Of a stretch of DNA of 41,570 bases, positions 1 to 8,928 are shown one piece after another. This DNA is from Prochlorococcus sp. AG-449-O05 (lineage in GTDB: Bacteria; Cyanobacteriota; Cyanobacteriia; PCC-6307; Cyanobiaceae): contig QCQM01000005.1 in the NCBI GenBank assembly GCA_003212195.1, forward strand, positions 1 to 41,570. Direction: 5' to 3'. How positions within the stretch are numbered: position 1 is the stretch's first letter; every line of letters starts with the position of its first letter. Below the pieces are notes generated by a model that was not told the DNA's origin, searched no databases, and was given only the letters and a program-made list of their open reading frames with translations. Position numbers and translations under genes: made by a program.

Positions 1-236
1 GGTTCCTCTGATTTTTCTTCTGACTCTACTATTTCTTCTTTAACTTCACTTTCTTCTGGTTCCTCTGATTTTTCTTCTGAATTTGCTGAGCTTTGATCTT
101 CATCTTTACTTAAGAGGAACTTTAATAGTTTTTTGAATAATAAGAAACCTTTTTCAACTCTTTTTGGACCTAAAATTGAAAGCAAAATTACTAATATTAT
201 GAATATTTCAGGTGAATTTAAACCTAATAGTTTCAT
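1..236 (-). CDS. TatA/TatB-like single-TM protein with acidic tail (3' end outside window)
   Basis: Read manually on minus strand from ATG at 236: MKLLGLNSPEIFIILVILLSILGPKRVEKGFLLFKKLLKFLLSKDEDQSSANSEEKSEEPEES...; PE-TM-GPKR-amphipathic helix pattern. Confidence 0.5.
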   Translation of the reverse strand, partial: MKLLGLNSPEIFIILVILLSILGPKRVEKGFLLFKKLLKFLLSKDEDQSSANSEEKSEEPEESEVKEEIVESEEKSEE

Positions 237-283
237 AAAATTTCATATTCTATTTATATTTTAGTACATGCTAAAAATTTAAT

Positions 284-676
284 CTAATTATTCTCAAAAG
301 TTGGTAAATAGAGTTCTCTATTTGATGCAATTAAACCTTCTTCTTTAAAAAAAATCTCTAGGTCTTTTAGATCATTTATATCTACAAATTCACCACAATT
401 ATCTAATATATTATTATGGGTGAAGTTCCATAAATCTGCCAAATATTCGTCATCATCTGGAAATGCTACAAATTTCAAATATGTATTATTCAAAGCATAT
501 TCACTAGCAAAATCAGAATCTAAACCTTCCCTCTTAGCATCACAAAAAACTTTAGCAAATCTTTTGCCTACTGAAGTTTGAGCACTTGATAAATCTAAAT
601 TACCTTGAATAGCATTTACATTTATTGGTGCAATAAAAATAATTATTGGAAGAAAAATAGATACTAATATAAACAA
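284..676 (-). CDS. hypothetical secreted protein
   Basis: 130-aa ORF with hydrophobic N-terminus ending in NVNA. Confidence 0.6.
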   Translation of the reverse strand: MFILVSIFLPIIIFIAPINVNAIQGNLDLSSAQTSVGKRFAKVFCDAKREGLDSDFASEYALNNTYLKFVAFPDDDEYLADLWNFTHNNILDNCGEFVDINDLKDLEIFFKEEGLIASNRELYLPTFENN

Positions 677-847
677 GAAAAAATTTCCTTTTTAAATTTC
701 AACTCAACATAAACTAGCAAAAAAAGTAATCAATTAGGCCTATTTTAGTAAAAGCACTTATTATAAATTAAGAAATAAATAGAAAACATAAAATCAGCTC
801 CATATCTGAATTTATAATAAAGAAAGATTAAATAAATTTAAAGTTAT

Positions 848-1855
848 ATGTCTTCAAATATAAGGCTAAAAGGAAGGGGAGTTAACAGGATAATTACGAG
901 TAAGGTAATGCTATCGCCATTAGCAGGGGTTACAGATAACATTTTTAGACGACTTGTACGTAAATGGGCTCCAAATTCTTTACTTTTTACAGAAATGATA
1001 AATGCCACAAGTCTTAAAAAAGGATATGGCACACAAAAAATTAATCAAATAGATTTAGAAGAGGGTCCAATTGGAGTACAAATATTTGATAATAGGCCAT
1101 ATGCAGTTTCTGAAGCTGCGAAACAAGCTGAGGACTCTGGAGCTTTCTTAATTGATATAAATATGGGATGTCCAGTAAAAAAAATTGCAAAGAAAGGTGG
1201 AGGCAGTGCTTTAATTAAAGACCGAAAACTTGCTATAGAATTAGTCAAAAATGTTGTACAAGCTGTTAGGGTTCCTGTAACAGTAAAAACACGACTCGGA
1301 TGGAATAGTAAAGAAGAAAATATAGAGGATTTCTTGTTTAAACTTCAAGATGCGGGAGCAACGATGATCACACTTCATGGAAGAACTAGAAAACAGGGTT
1401 TTTCAGGCAAGTCAGATTGGGAAATGATCGGGAGACTTAAAAAGTTGTTGGAAATTCCTGTAATAGCTAATGGAGATATCAAAAATCCAGATGACGCTCT
1501 TAATTGTTTGAAAGAAACAAATGCTGATGGTGTAATGATTGGACGGGGAATTTTAGGATCCCCATGGAAAATAGGAGAAATAGATTATGCCCTTAGAGAA
1601 AATAAAAATTTTAAAGAACCAAACACAGAAGAAAAACTATATTTGATTATTGAGCATCTTGATGAATTAATAAAAGAAAAAGGAGATCACGGATTGCTAA
1701 TTGCAAGGAAACATATCTCATGGACATGCAAAGACTTTAAAGGAGCATCAAATTTGAGAAATAACTTGGTTAGAGCTGTTGATAAAAATGAAGTTAAAAA
1801 TTTAATAATTAAAATGATTAAAACTTTGAATAGTGAAAAAAATAGATTAGCTTAA
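848..1855 (+). CDS. dusB: tRNA-dihydrouridine synthase (Dus family)
   Basis: Motifs MLSPLAGVTDNIFR, DINMGCPVKKI, TVKTRLGW, TLHGRTRKQGFSG, VIANGDI, GVMIGRG. Confidence 0.93.
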   Translation: MSSNIRLKGRGVNRIITSKVMLSPLAGVTDNIFRRLVRKWAPNSLLFTEMINATSLKKGYGTQKINQIDLEEGPIGVQIFDNRPYAVSEAAKQAEDSGAFLIDINMGCPVKKIAKKGGGSALIKDRKLAIELVKNVVQAVRVPVTVKTRLGWNSKEENIEDFLFKLQDAGATMITLHGRTRKQGFSGKSDWEMIGRLKKLLEIPVIANGDIKNPDDALNCLKETNADGVMIGRGILGSPWKIGEIDYALRENKNFKEPNTEEKLYLIIEHLDELIKEKGDHGLLIARKHISWTCKDFKGASNLRNNLVRAVDKNEVKNLIIKMIKTLNSEKNRLA

Positions 1856-1873
1856 AGCAAATTTATTTTTTAA

Positions 1874-2131
1874 ATGAAAATTATTAGTAAAGAAACAAGT
1901 AAAAGAGTTTGTGATCACATGAACAATGATCACATAGATTCAGTGCACAAATATCTTGTTCATTATGGGAAAATATCAAGATTTGAGAATGCTTATATGG
2001 AAGAAATTAATAATAGTTATATAAAAATCAATTGCGATGGCCAATCAGTAATTATCAATTTTAAAAATGAAATATCTGAAGAAGAAATTCATTCAACTTT
2101 AGTATCAATGATTAAAGACATTAAAAAATAA
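1874..2131 (+). CDS. DUF2470 (HugZ C-terminal-like) protein
   Basis: RVCDHMNNDHIDSVHKYLVHYG signature. Confidence 0.75.
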   Translation: MKIISKETSKRVCDHMNNDHIDSVHKYLVHYGKISRFENAYMEEINNSYIKINCDGQSVIINFKNEISEEEIHSTLVSMIKDIKK

Positions 2132-2150
2132 AATAATTTATAAAAAAATT

Positions 2151-2315
2151 TTAATATTTATTTTCATAGTAATCAGTTATCTTTTTACATTCTTCAAATG
2201 AAAGCATGCTTAATCTAGATGTGGCTTTTATTTTTAGAATTGCACAAACAGCTAATAAATCAGCGATATCAACATTAAGTGCCTCAGAAAGCTCTAGAAC
2301 CCTAAGACCTTTCAT
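2151..2315 (-). CDS. 54-aa IF2 N-terminal-domain-like mini-protein
   Basis: Manual translation: MKGLRVLELSEALNVDIADLLAVCAILKIKATSRLSMLSFEECKKITDYYENKY; resembles the IF2_N subdomain; not in the ORF track (short). Confidence 0.6.
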   Translation of the reverse strand: MKGLRVLELSEALNVDIADLLAVCAILKIKATSRLSMLSFEECKKITDYYENKY

Positions 2316-2359
2316 TAGTATTTAAAAAATCATTTTCTAAATTATCAATAACCTTGAAT

Positions 2360-2596
2360 TCAATGGGCTGCATTTTTTCCCAAACCTGCAACGAATGGAA
2401 AAGTTTGTTCATCACCAAAAATATCTTCTGCTGAAGAATTAGAAATATTATTTTTTTTATTATCAGGCTTAATTTCTTCAATCTCATTAGAAATATTCTC
2501 TTTAATGTTATTTTCAATTTCTTTTGCTAATAAATTATTCGTATTAGAAAATAATGAGAAAACTAATACACATAAAAACAAAATAATTCTTTTCAT
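2360..2596 (-). CDS. small exported protein
   Basis: Signal-peptide-like N-terminus MKRIILFLCVLVFSLFSNTNNLLA; C-terminus FPFVAGLGKNAAH. Confidence 0.6.
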   Translation of the reverse strand: MKRIILFLCVLVFSLFSNTNNLLAKEIENNIKENISNEIEEIKPDNKKNNISNSSAEDIFGDEQTFPFVAGLGKNAAH

Positions 2597-2697
2597 AAAA
2601 AAAATTTATCTAATACTATTGTCATACGCCAATAAAGTTATTTAGAAAAACTAGTAAATTTTAAAACAAATCTAAATAAATCAAAATAAAAAAATAT

Positions 2698-2934
2698 TCA
2701 CCTTCCCAACTTATTTCTATTTTTAAATCTAATTAAAAAATAAAGACCTAGTAACAAAAGAATTGCTAAGGAGTACTGATTAAGAAAAACATAAACTATA
2801 TATACGAGAAATGGGAACAAGCACGCCCTCTTAAAATTTAATTTTTGTTCCTTTGACATATTTTTCCAATTTAAATATTCTTCCCATTGAAAAATCTTCT
2901 TCATTTTTCTACTTTTATTACTTCGATTAAACAT
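2698..2934 (-). CDS. small membrane protein
   Basis: 78-aa ORF with hydrophobic C-terminal half. Confidence 0.5.
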   Translation of the reverse strand: MFNRSNKSRKMKKIFQWEEYLNWKNMSKEQKLNFKRACLFPFLVYIVYVFLNQYSLAILLLLGLYFLIRFKNRNKLGR

Positions 2935-3039
2935 AACTTTATAAATATAGTCTTGATGATTCTTATGTTAATAAACAAATTTAATTTACAATATTAAAAT
3001 AGTTTTTTTCATTGAAGAAAAATATTTTTTAAATAAAAT

Positions 3040-3459
3040 ATGAACTCAAAACCAGTTTGGAAAATAGAAAAAATTGTTTTACCTCAAGATGCAGATCATG
3101 CCGGCGTTATGTGGCACGGTAAATATTTTAATTGGCTTGAAGAAAGCCGAATAAATGCACTTTCGGAAGTAGGTATAAGTTATTTCGAACTAACTAAAAA
3201 TGGCTTAGATTTACCTTTAATCAATACTTCTATAAAATATAAATCTCCTTTATTTCTTGGTGAAAAAATAACAATCAAAAGCGAATTCAATATTGATAAA
3301 AGTCCTAGGATTAATGTAATTTCAAAATTTCATAACAAGAAAAATGAAATCTTAACGATTGCTGAAGTCAATTTAGTCTTAATAAATAAACTGAATTTTT
3401 CTATAATAAGAAAAAGACCAGATTTCCTATCGGAAGCCTTTAGTAAATTAAATGGTTGA
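3040..3459 (+). CDS. hotdog-fold acyl-CoA thioesterase (4HBT family)
   Basis: DADHAGVMWHGKYFNWLEESR motif typical of YbgC/DHNA-CoA thioesterases. Confidence 0.8.
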   Translation: MNSKPVWKIEKIVLPQDADHAGVMWHGKYFNWLEESRINALSEVGISYFELTKNGLDLPLINTSIKYKSPLFLGEKITIKSEFNIDKSPRINVISKFHNKKNEILTIAEVNLVLINKLNFSIIRKRPDFLSEAFSKLNG

Positions 3460-3493
3460 AATTATTATCTGCCAATTCAACGATTTATTAATT

Positions 3494-3691
3494 ATGAATA
3501 TATTTCAAGTTATTGATTCTTATCAATATGAAATGGAATCAAGATATCAAGAAAAATCAATGCTCACAAATCTTTTTACAGAGCACAAATTTATAGGATG
3601 GTTAGGGTTGTTTATAGTATTTTTCTCTATCTTTGCAATTTTTGTTTTTCAATTTCTTGAGTGGGAAAGTAATGACAATAATAAAAGTTAA
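3494..3691 (+). CDS. small membrane protein
   Basis: Internal ATG of ORF 3452-3691: MNIFQVIDSYQYEMESRYQEKSM..., one TM. Confidence 0.55.
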   Translation: MNIFQVIDSYQYEMESRYQEKSMLTNLFTEHKFIGWLGLFIVFFSIFAIFVFQFLEWESNDNNKS

Positions 3692-3731
3692 GAAGATTTA
3701 ATGCTTATAATTCAACTGAAAGACTAAAAAA

Positions 3732-3983
3732 ATGGCTATCTACTTAAAAATAACTAACCCTACAGAGGTTGTAAAAAAAAAGACCTCAAAATGGCTTACA
3801 GATATTACACCTGAGAGAATTGATAGAAAATTGGTCGAGGATGAAGTAATAAAAGGCATTATCGAGCAATTAACATTAGAAGGCATAAAAGGAGAAATAT
3901 CAGCAATTAATGGGTTTGAAGTAAATGAATCTTCAGTAATAACAAAAAATAATTTTGTTATTAGAAAAATAAAAACTTTTTAG
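3732..3983 (+). CDS. conserved hypothetical protein
   Basis: 83-aa ORF, hydrophilic. Confidence 0.55.
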   Translation: MAIYLKITNPTEVVKKKTSKWLTDITPERIDRKLVEDEVIKGIIEQLTLEGIKGEISAINGFEVNESSVITKNNFVIRKIKTF

Positions 3984-4003
3984 ATAGAAAATAAAAATCT
4001 TTA

Positions 4004-4873
4004 ATGAAAATGTTTTTTATTTTAATTATTTTTATCATTTTTTTAATTTTTAAAATTGTAAGAGATTATAAAATTAAGAAGAAAAAATTAAAATTAAACA
4101 ATGCCTTAAATTCCAATTTCTTTATTAAAACAATTAATAAATTAATTGACGAGAACAAATACAATTTGTTAGAGGAGCGGATCAGATTAAGGGAAATAGA
4201 TGCTTACGGTAACGAAGATTATAAAAAATGGATTGGCAATCCACCTCTTGATGAAAAAGCCATTGAGAAAAATATATTTAATGGATCTAAGCGATTTAAA
4301 GAGGGTATACCATACTTCTATGAAAAAGTAATTCTAAAAGAATTTGGAAGTACGGAATTATTTTTCGAAAAGTGGAGATCATATTGTAATGAAAATCCTA
4401 CTATTGATGATGAGATAATTGGATCTATTAGAAAGCTCGAGACTGAAGATTGGTTTGTTTTCATAGCAAGTCAAATTGAGAAATCATGCTTAAACCTAAT
4501 AGAAAAAAACTACTCAAGTAAAAAAAAGGGAAACTACAAAAAAGGTATTAGATTTGAAAATCATTGTATGGAAATTCTCAAACAAAATGGCTGGGAAGTA
4601 AAAGAAACCCCTATTACAGGAGATCAAGGGGTTGACTTAATTGCGTCAATAAATGATTTGAGAATATGTATACAATGCAAAGATCATGAAAAAGCCATTG
4701 GAAATAAAGCAGTTCAGGAAATTTCAGCTGGTAAATTCTTTTGGAAAGGTACACATGCCATAATAGTCTCAAAATCTGGCTTTACAAACTCTGCTCATCG
4801 ACTAGCAAAATCAAATAAAGTGGAACTAATCAATGAATATCAATTAAAAGATTTAGAAAAGTTTATTGTTTAA
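4004..4873 (+). CDS. membrane-anchored Mrr-like restriction endonuclease domain protein
   Basis: N-terminal TM; C-terminal GDQGVDLIASINDLRICIQCKDHEKAIGNKAVQEI (D...QxK, PD-(D/E)XK Mrr_cat type). Confidence 0.8.
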   Translation: MKMFFILIIFIIFLIFKIVRDYKIKKKKLKLNNALNSNFFIKTINKLIDENKYNLLEERIRLREIDAYGNEDYKKWIGNPPLDEKAIEKNIFNGSKRFKEGIPYFYEKVILKEFGSTELFFEKWRSYCNENPTIDDEIIGSIRKLETEDWFVFIASQIEKSCLNLIEKNYSSKKKGNYKKGIRFENHCMEILKQNGWEVKETPITGDQGVDLIASINDLRICIQCKDHEKAIGNKAVQEISAGKFFWKGTHAIIVSKSGFTNSAHRLAKSNKVELINEYQLKDLEKFIV

Positions 4874-4878
4874 AAAGT

Positions 4879-5283
4879 TTATATCAATTGAGTTAAGCCC
4901 TCTTTGTAAAGCAAAAGTGTTGTAAAAATTCCTGAGACCCACATTAAACCTCTAGCTGTGGGGATATTAAATATATATGCACCAATATATAAAAAACGAA
5001 AAATAGGATGAATCAATGCTGCAATTATTGCAATATTAGAGTCAGTTAAACTAATCAAACAAAGAAGACATGCGGGTGCGTGTAGGGAAATACTTTCCCA
5101 ACAATTTTGATGACACCAAACTGCTCTTTTTCCAAAAGAAGGTAATTCCTCGAATAAAGCCCTTGGAGCAGCCATATTTTCAACAGAATATCCTGCTTTA
5201 ACTCTCCCTATAGTTAATGGGATAATTGATAATAAAACAACACCAACTGATAGACAAAGGCTCCAGGCAAAAGCTACTTGCAT
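4879..5283 (-). CDS. MAPEG-family membrane protein
   Basis: RALFEELPSFGKRAVWCHQNCWESISLHAPA and PIFRFLYIGAYI motifs, four hydrophobic segments. Confidence 0.75.
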   Translation of the reverse strand: MQVAFAWSLCLSVGVVLLSIIPLTIGRVKAGYSVENMAAPRALFEELPSFGKRAVWCHQNCWESISLHAPACLLCLISLTDSNIAIIAALIHPIFRFLYIGAYIFNIPTARGLMWVSGIFTTLLLYKEGLTQLI

Positions 5284-5399
5284 ATGATTTAAATAATATT
5301 ATTAGCTTAATAATTGAAGCTCGTTATCGTGATAAATGAAAAATCATTACCATAGATAAAACTTTGCAAAAAAATGCTGTAATTTATAAAAAAACATTT

Positions 5400-5525
5400 A
5401 TGGATATTTCAAAGATAGTTTTAATTTTTGGCACAAGTTTACTAATATATTCTGCTTTTCTGTTTTTAGGATTTTTTCTTAAAAATAAAAACCTGAAGGC
5501 ACAGAATCTAAATAAAGAAGAATAG
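5400..5525 (+). CDS. 41-aa single-TM mini-protein
   Basis: Manual translation MDISKIVLIFGTSLLIYSAFLFLGFFLKNKNLKAQNLNKEE. Confidence 0.45.
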   Translation: MDISKIVLIFGTSLLIYSAFLFLGFFLKNKNLKAQNLNKEE

Positions 5526-5655
5526 ATTATTAATGCCACGAAAATTTACTATTTTCTCAATATTTTTATATCTTTTTGAATATATTTAATGGAAATAAAA
5601 TTTGATCCAAATAATAATAAGGGATATTTGTTATAAATAAGACAGTTGCTGGTAT

Positions 5656-5949
5656 ATGAAAAAATTTTATAAATTTCTTAAAAGTTTTCTTTTTATATCA
5701 CTATGGCTTATTTTATCCTCATTTTTAACACAATATTGGAATACCTTTCATTGGGAATATGTTTACTTAAACTTCAGAATTATATTTGATAAAGAATTCT
5801 GGTTTGTTATAGAAAAATTTCTTTTAGGATTTGATATTGGTTACTGGTTAGAAGAAGCACTAAAATTCTTAAGTTATGAAATACCTAAAGAATCATTTAA
5901 ATATTTACCAATTTATTTCGTATTAAAGTCTATTTGGATAAAAAATTAA
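5656..5949 (+). CDS. hypothetical membrane protein
   Basis: 97-aa ORF with hydrophobic N-terminal segment. Confidence 0.5.
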   Translation: MKKFYKFLKSFLFISLWLILSSFLTQYWNTFHWEYVYLNFRIIFDKEFWFVIEKFLLGFDIGYWLEEALKFLSYEIPKESFKYLPIYFVLKSIWIKN

Positions 5950-5958
5950 TTTCTATTT

Positions 5959-6501
5959 TTAATAGATCTTAATAAATTCCTTGAAATTCTTGAATAAAGT
6001 CGGTGAATTTATTTTTCTTAATACAAATAAAGTTCCTTTATCACCTCTACAGATTCTAAGCTTATTGCTTAAATAAGTTATCTCTAACCACCCTAATTGT
6101 TCATTATTTATTTCTTTCATAGCTTTTATATTTTTTTTCCAAAATTTAGGACCAATAACCCCAGCATGTGTAAATTTGACCCCAATTTTTTTTTCATTTA
6201 TGTAATTAAGTCTTATTAAAATCCCAGTACCAATAATTGATTTTATTCCTCTAGGTTTAAGTAAATTAAGACCATTTAAATTTAAGGGATCAAGAATTTG
6301 AAGGTTATCAATAAAAGGCGAATATTTTAAAAAAGGACTATTAGAACTACTCCACCTAAGCTCCCAAACACCCTGCAAATCATTTCTATCTTTGCTAAAT
6401 GAAAAATTATGATCAATTTCAAGTTGTTCGGCAATATTACGTATACTCTCTGAATTTGGAGATTTAAGAAGTAAATTTAATAAATCATTTTCGGTTTCCA
6501 T
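5959..6501 (-). CDS. PAP/fibrillin family protein
   Basis: LQGVWELRWSSSNSPFLKYSPFIDNLQILDP motif. Confidence 0.75.
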   Translation of the reverse strand: METENDLLNLLLKSPNSESIRNIAEQLEIDHNFSFSKDRNDLQGVWELRWSSSNSPFLKYSPFIDNLQILDPLNLNGLNLLKPRGIKSIIGTGILIRLNYINEKKIGVKFTHAGVIGPKFWKKNIKAMKEINNEQLGWLEITYLSNKLRICRGDKGTLFVLRKINSPTLFKNFKEFIKIY

Positions 6502-6577
6502 TTAATAAACGCTGGAGTATATAGCTAAGGATAAATACTTACCTTCATGTGCTATATTCTACCCAGAATATGTTGAT

Positions 6578-6865
6578 TTGATGACAAAGAGCTATTGGCT
6601 TAAGAAAATTTCAATACCAAATGCTGATTTATTTCTGGAATATATAAGGACAGTATTGCCTTGGATTAAATCTGTGGGAGGAGTAATAGTAAAAAGAGAT
6701 TTAATACAAGAATCAACCTCAAATGAATGGGATGGAGGGCAGCTTGGATTAGTAATTGAATTCGAATCAAAATTTGCTGCTAAAAAAGCATTTTATTCTG
6801 AAGTATTTCAAAAATATCTGCAGTCCAGAGATTTAATGGAACTAGTTACTATAAGTACTCTTTAA
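6578..6865 (+). CDS. DUF1330-like protein
   Basis: DLFLEYIRTVLPWIKSVGGVIVKRD and LGLVIEFESKFAAKKAFYSEVFQ pattern; ATG at 6581 is an alternative start. Confidence 0.65.
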   Translation: MMTKSYWLKKISIPNADLFLEYIRTVLPWIKSVGGVIVKRDLIQESTSNEWDGGQLGLVIEFESKFAAKKAFYSEVFQKYLQSRDLMELVTISTL

Positions 6866-7002
6866 AAAAATCAACAAATATCGACCTCACACAAACAACT
6901 TATAAGTATTTATTACTATTAAATTATTTATGTAATATTTATAACTTCACTAGCAATAGCATATTTTGCAAAATTTAATTGTAAAAGTAATCCGTTAATC
7001 AA

Positions 7003-7182
7003 ATGAACTATTCAACAGAAAAAGATGATTATTTGATGACAACTCCATATACAAAGAAAATTCAGCAAAAATTTGAAAAGGTTAAATCTTTTTTAGAGCA
7101 AAATGGATTTAATCCTTCATCAGATAGCTTAATGCAAGATATCGTTAGCTCAGAAGAATATATTGCTAAAAATGGCTTATAA
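7003..7182 (+). CDS. 59-aa small protein
   Basis: Manual translation MNYSTEKDDYLMTTPYTKKIQQKFEKVKSFLEQNGFNPSSDSLMQDIVSSEEYIAKNGL. Confidence 0.5.
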   Translation: MNYSTEKDDYLMTTPYTKKIQQKFEKVKSFLEQNGFNPSSDSLMQDIVSSEEYIAKNGL

Positions 7183-7186
7183 AATA

Positions 7187-7366
7187 TCAGAATATATTCA
7201 GAGTCCTTAAATAATAAAAACCGCCTATTAGAAAAGGTAATAATATTCCAATAAATAAAAATATGGATTTCTTTGATTCGCCTTCTGATATGGGGTTAAT
7301 TTCTGGTTCAATTGCAAAACCATTTTGTCTACCACCGCTTTCGGTTGTATAACCTTTTTTATTCAT
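7187..7366 (-). CDS. Psb34-like (ssl1498 family) single-helix light-harvesting-like protein
   Basis: Manual translation MNKKGYTTESGGRQNGFAIEPEINPISEGESKKSIFLFIGILLPFLIGGFYYLRTLNIF; GGRxNxFAxEP motif plus one TM. Confidence 0.65.
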   Translation of the reverse strand: MNKKGYTTESGGRQNGFAIEPEINPISEGESKKSIFLFIGILLPFLIGGFYYLRTLNIF

Positions 7367-7451
7367 AAGAAAAATAATCTATGCAGATTATCTCATGTAA
7401 AAACTTATTTAAAAAAACTTTTTACATTTAGAATTAAACTAATTTTAAGAT

Positions 7452-7586
7452 CTAATAATTGATTTCAATCTGAGATTTCAATTTGGCAGCTTTTTTTAAA
7501 AGACCTACAACTTCTTTACGGCCAGTGGCATACTCAGCCTTGTTAATCAACTCGCTATATTTTTTTGTGATTTCTCTATGATTCAT
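7452..7586 (-). CDS. 44-aa basic mini-protein
   Basis: Manual translation MNHREITKKYSELINKAEYATGRKEVVGLLKKAAKLKSQIEINY. Confidence 0.45.
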   Translation of the reverse strand: MNHREITKKYSELINKAEYATGRKEVVGLLKKAAKLKSQIEINY

Positions 7587-7671
7587 TTTTAGCATTATCT
7601 TTATAAATTATAAAGTTACTAAAAAAAGTTTTTGTATAAAAGATATCAAAAAAGAGTTTAAGTACCTTTAC

Positions 7672-7974
7672 TTATTTAAACCAACCCTTTTTCTTTGGTT
7701 TAATCTCTTCTTTAATAACTTCTTTTTTTCTCCCAAATAATCCCTTTTTTTGGACTGTTAAATTCTCTTCAACAGGTTTTGATTTTCTGTTAAATAAGCC
7801 TTTTTTAGATTCTTTTTTTATTGATTCTTTTTTGTCGGAAATCTTTGTTTTTTTAGGATTTGATTTTGAATTTTTGGGTTTGCTATCTGCGAATAAAGTT
7901 TGATATACAAAAAAACCAAAAACAGCAAAGAAGCCTAATGCCTGTACTAGAGCAGTTCCAAGATTATCAAACAT
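7672..7974 (-). CDS. single-TM protein with Lys-rich repeated tail
   Basis: TM near N-terminus then KKGLFNRK / KKGLFGRKK / KKKGWFK repeats. Confidence 0.6.
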   Translation of the reverse strand: MFDNLGTALVQALGFFAVFGFFVYQTLFADSKPKNSKSNPKKTKISDKKESIKKESKKGLFNRKSKPVEENLTVQKKGLFGRKKEVIKEEIKPKKKGWFK

Positions 7975-8160
7975 TTAGGCCTCAACTTTGTATAGTGATT
8001 CTTTTTCTTTCGCTTCTATACATTTTTTATCATCAGACAAGCATTCAATTTCTGCCTTCTTCTCAGTATGAGAACTGCAGCCACCTGCATTTGCATTAGA
8101 TATTGAAAACAAAGTTAGTACCCCTAAAATTAAGGCGCATGAGGTGTTAATCGGTTTCAT
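7975..8160 (-). CDS. small exported Cys-containing protein
   Basis: MKPINTSCALILGVLTLFSISNANAGGCSSHTEKK...; signal peptide ending ANA, then GGC; internal start of ORF 7975-8196. Confidence 0.6.
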   Translation of the reverse strand: MKPINTSCALILGVLTLFSISNANAGGCSSHTEKKAEIECLSDDKKCIEAKEKESLYKVEA

Positions 8161-8245
8161 GAGTTTTATTTTTATTATGGAAAAATAATTTCGCAATTGC
8201 GAAGATAATCTTCTCTTCTGCTAAAAGTATCCCCTTTTTATATAT

Positions 8246-8425
8246 CTATTTGTAGTAATTAACTAAATCGATAATTAATATTGCTAGTAATGAAAAACCT
8301 AAAATGAAAGGTAAATAAGGATATCTATTTAAAACTTTGTTTAGTTGATTTTTCGATGTTTGTTTTTCCTTTTTCTTTTCTCTAGGTGGTAAGCCTAACT
8401 CTTCCCTTCTCTTGGCTTCTCCCAT
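8246..8425 (-). CDS. DUF2839-like small membrane protein
   Basis: Manual translation MGEAKRREELGLPPREKKKEKQTSKNQLNKVLNRYPYLPFILGFSLLAILIIDLVNYYK; MGEAKRR start typical of this cyanobacterial family. Confidence 0.6.
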   Translation of the reverse strand: MGEAKRREELGLPPREKKKEKQTSKNQLNKVLNRYPYLPFILGFSLLAILIIDLVNYYK

Positions 8426-8548
8426 AATTTTTAAACTATTTAAGACTATTCTATATACCTTGTAGCAAGTGTATTGTTCTAGATTTAAATTATTAACGGT
8501 TAATTTAATTTAAATTTTGGATATATTAAAAATATATAAAAAAATTAC

Positions 8549-8656
8549 ATGATAGAAGTAGTTTGGTCAGTAAATATAATGATTGCAATTCTTATTATTG
8601 GTGTTGCCTGGGTTCTGTATTACATATTTACTTATGATCAAAAATTTACTTCCTAG
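8549..8656 (+). CDS. 35-aa single-TM mini-protein
   Basis: Manual translation MIEVVWSVNIMIAILIIGVAWVLYYIFTYDQKFTS. Confidence 0.5.
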   Translation: MIEVVWSVNIMIAILIIGVAWVLYYIFTYDQKFTS

Positions 8657-8660
8657 ATAA

Positions 8661-8843
8661 ATGTCAGATAAAGATCTAAGTAATTTTCTAAAAAAAATAG
8701 AGCAACTTAATCAAATTGCTGAGCTAATAAAAAAAAATCCTAGTAAAAAGTTATCCCTTTCAAAATGCAAGAATCATGATGAAGTAATTAAATTAACCAC
8801 TGAATGGGGTTTTGATATTGGCAAAAGGTGGGGAGAATATTAA
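8661..8843 (+). CDS. Nif11-like small protein
   Basis: MSDKDLSNFLKKIEQLNQIAELIKK...DEVIKLTTEWGFDI resembles the Nif11 helix pattern. Confidence 0.6.
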   Translation: MSDKDLSNFLKKIEQLNQIAELIKKNPSKKLSLSKCKNHDEVIKLTTEWGFDIGKRWGEY

Positions 8844-8928
8844 TTGATTTTATTACCAGCATTATTAAAATTGCCATCAACATCAAATTAAATTCCTAAG
8901 ATTAATTAGTATTTCTTATATTGGAGTT

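Noticed and set aside
2302-2517. 71-aa minus ORF
   Set aside because: Overlaps the signal-peptide protein at 2360-2596 in another frame and the IF2_N-like ORF; low-complexity
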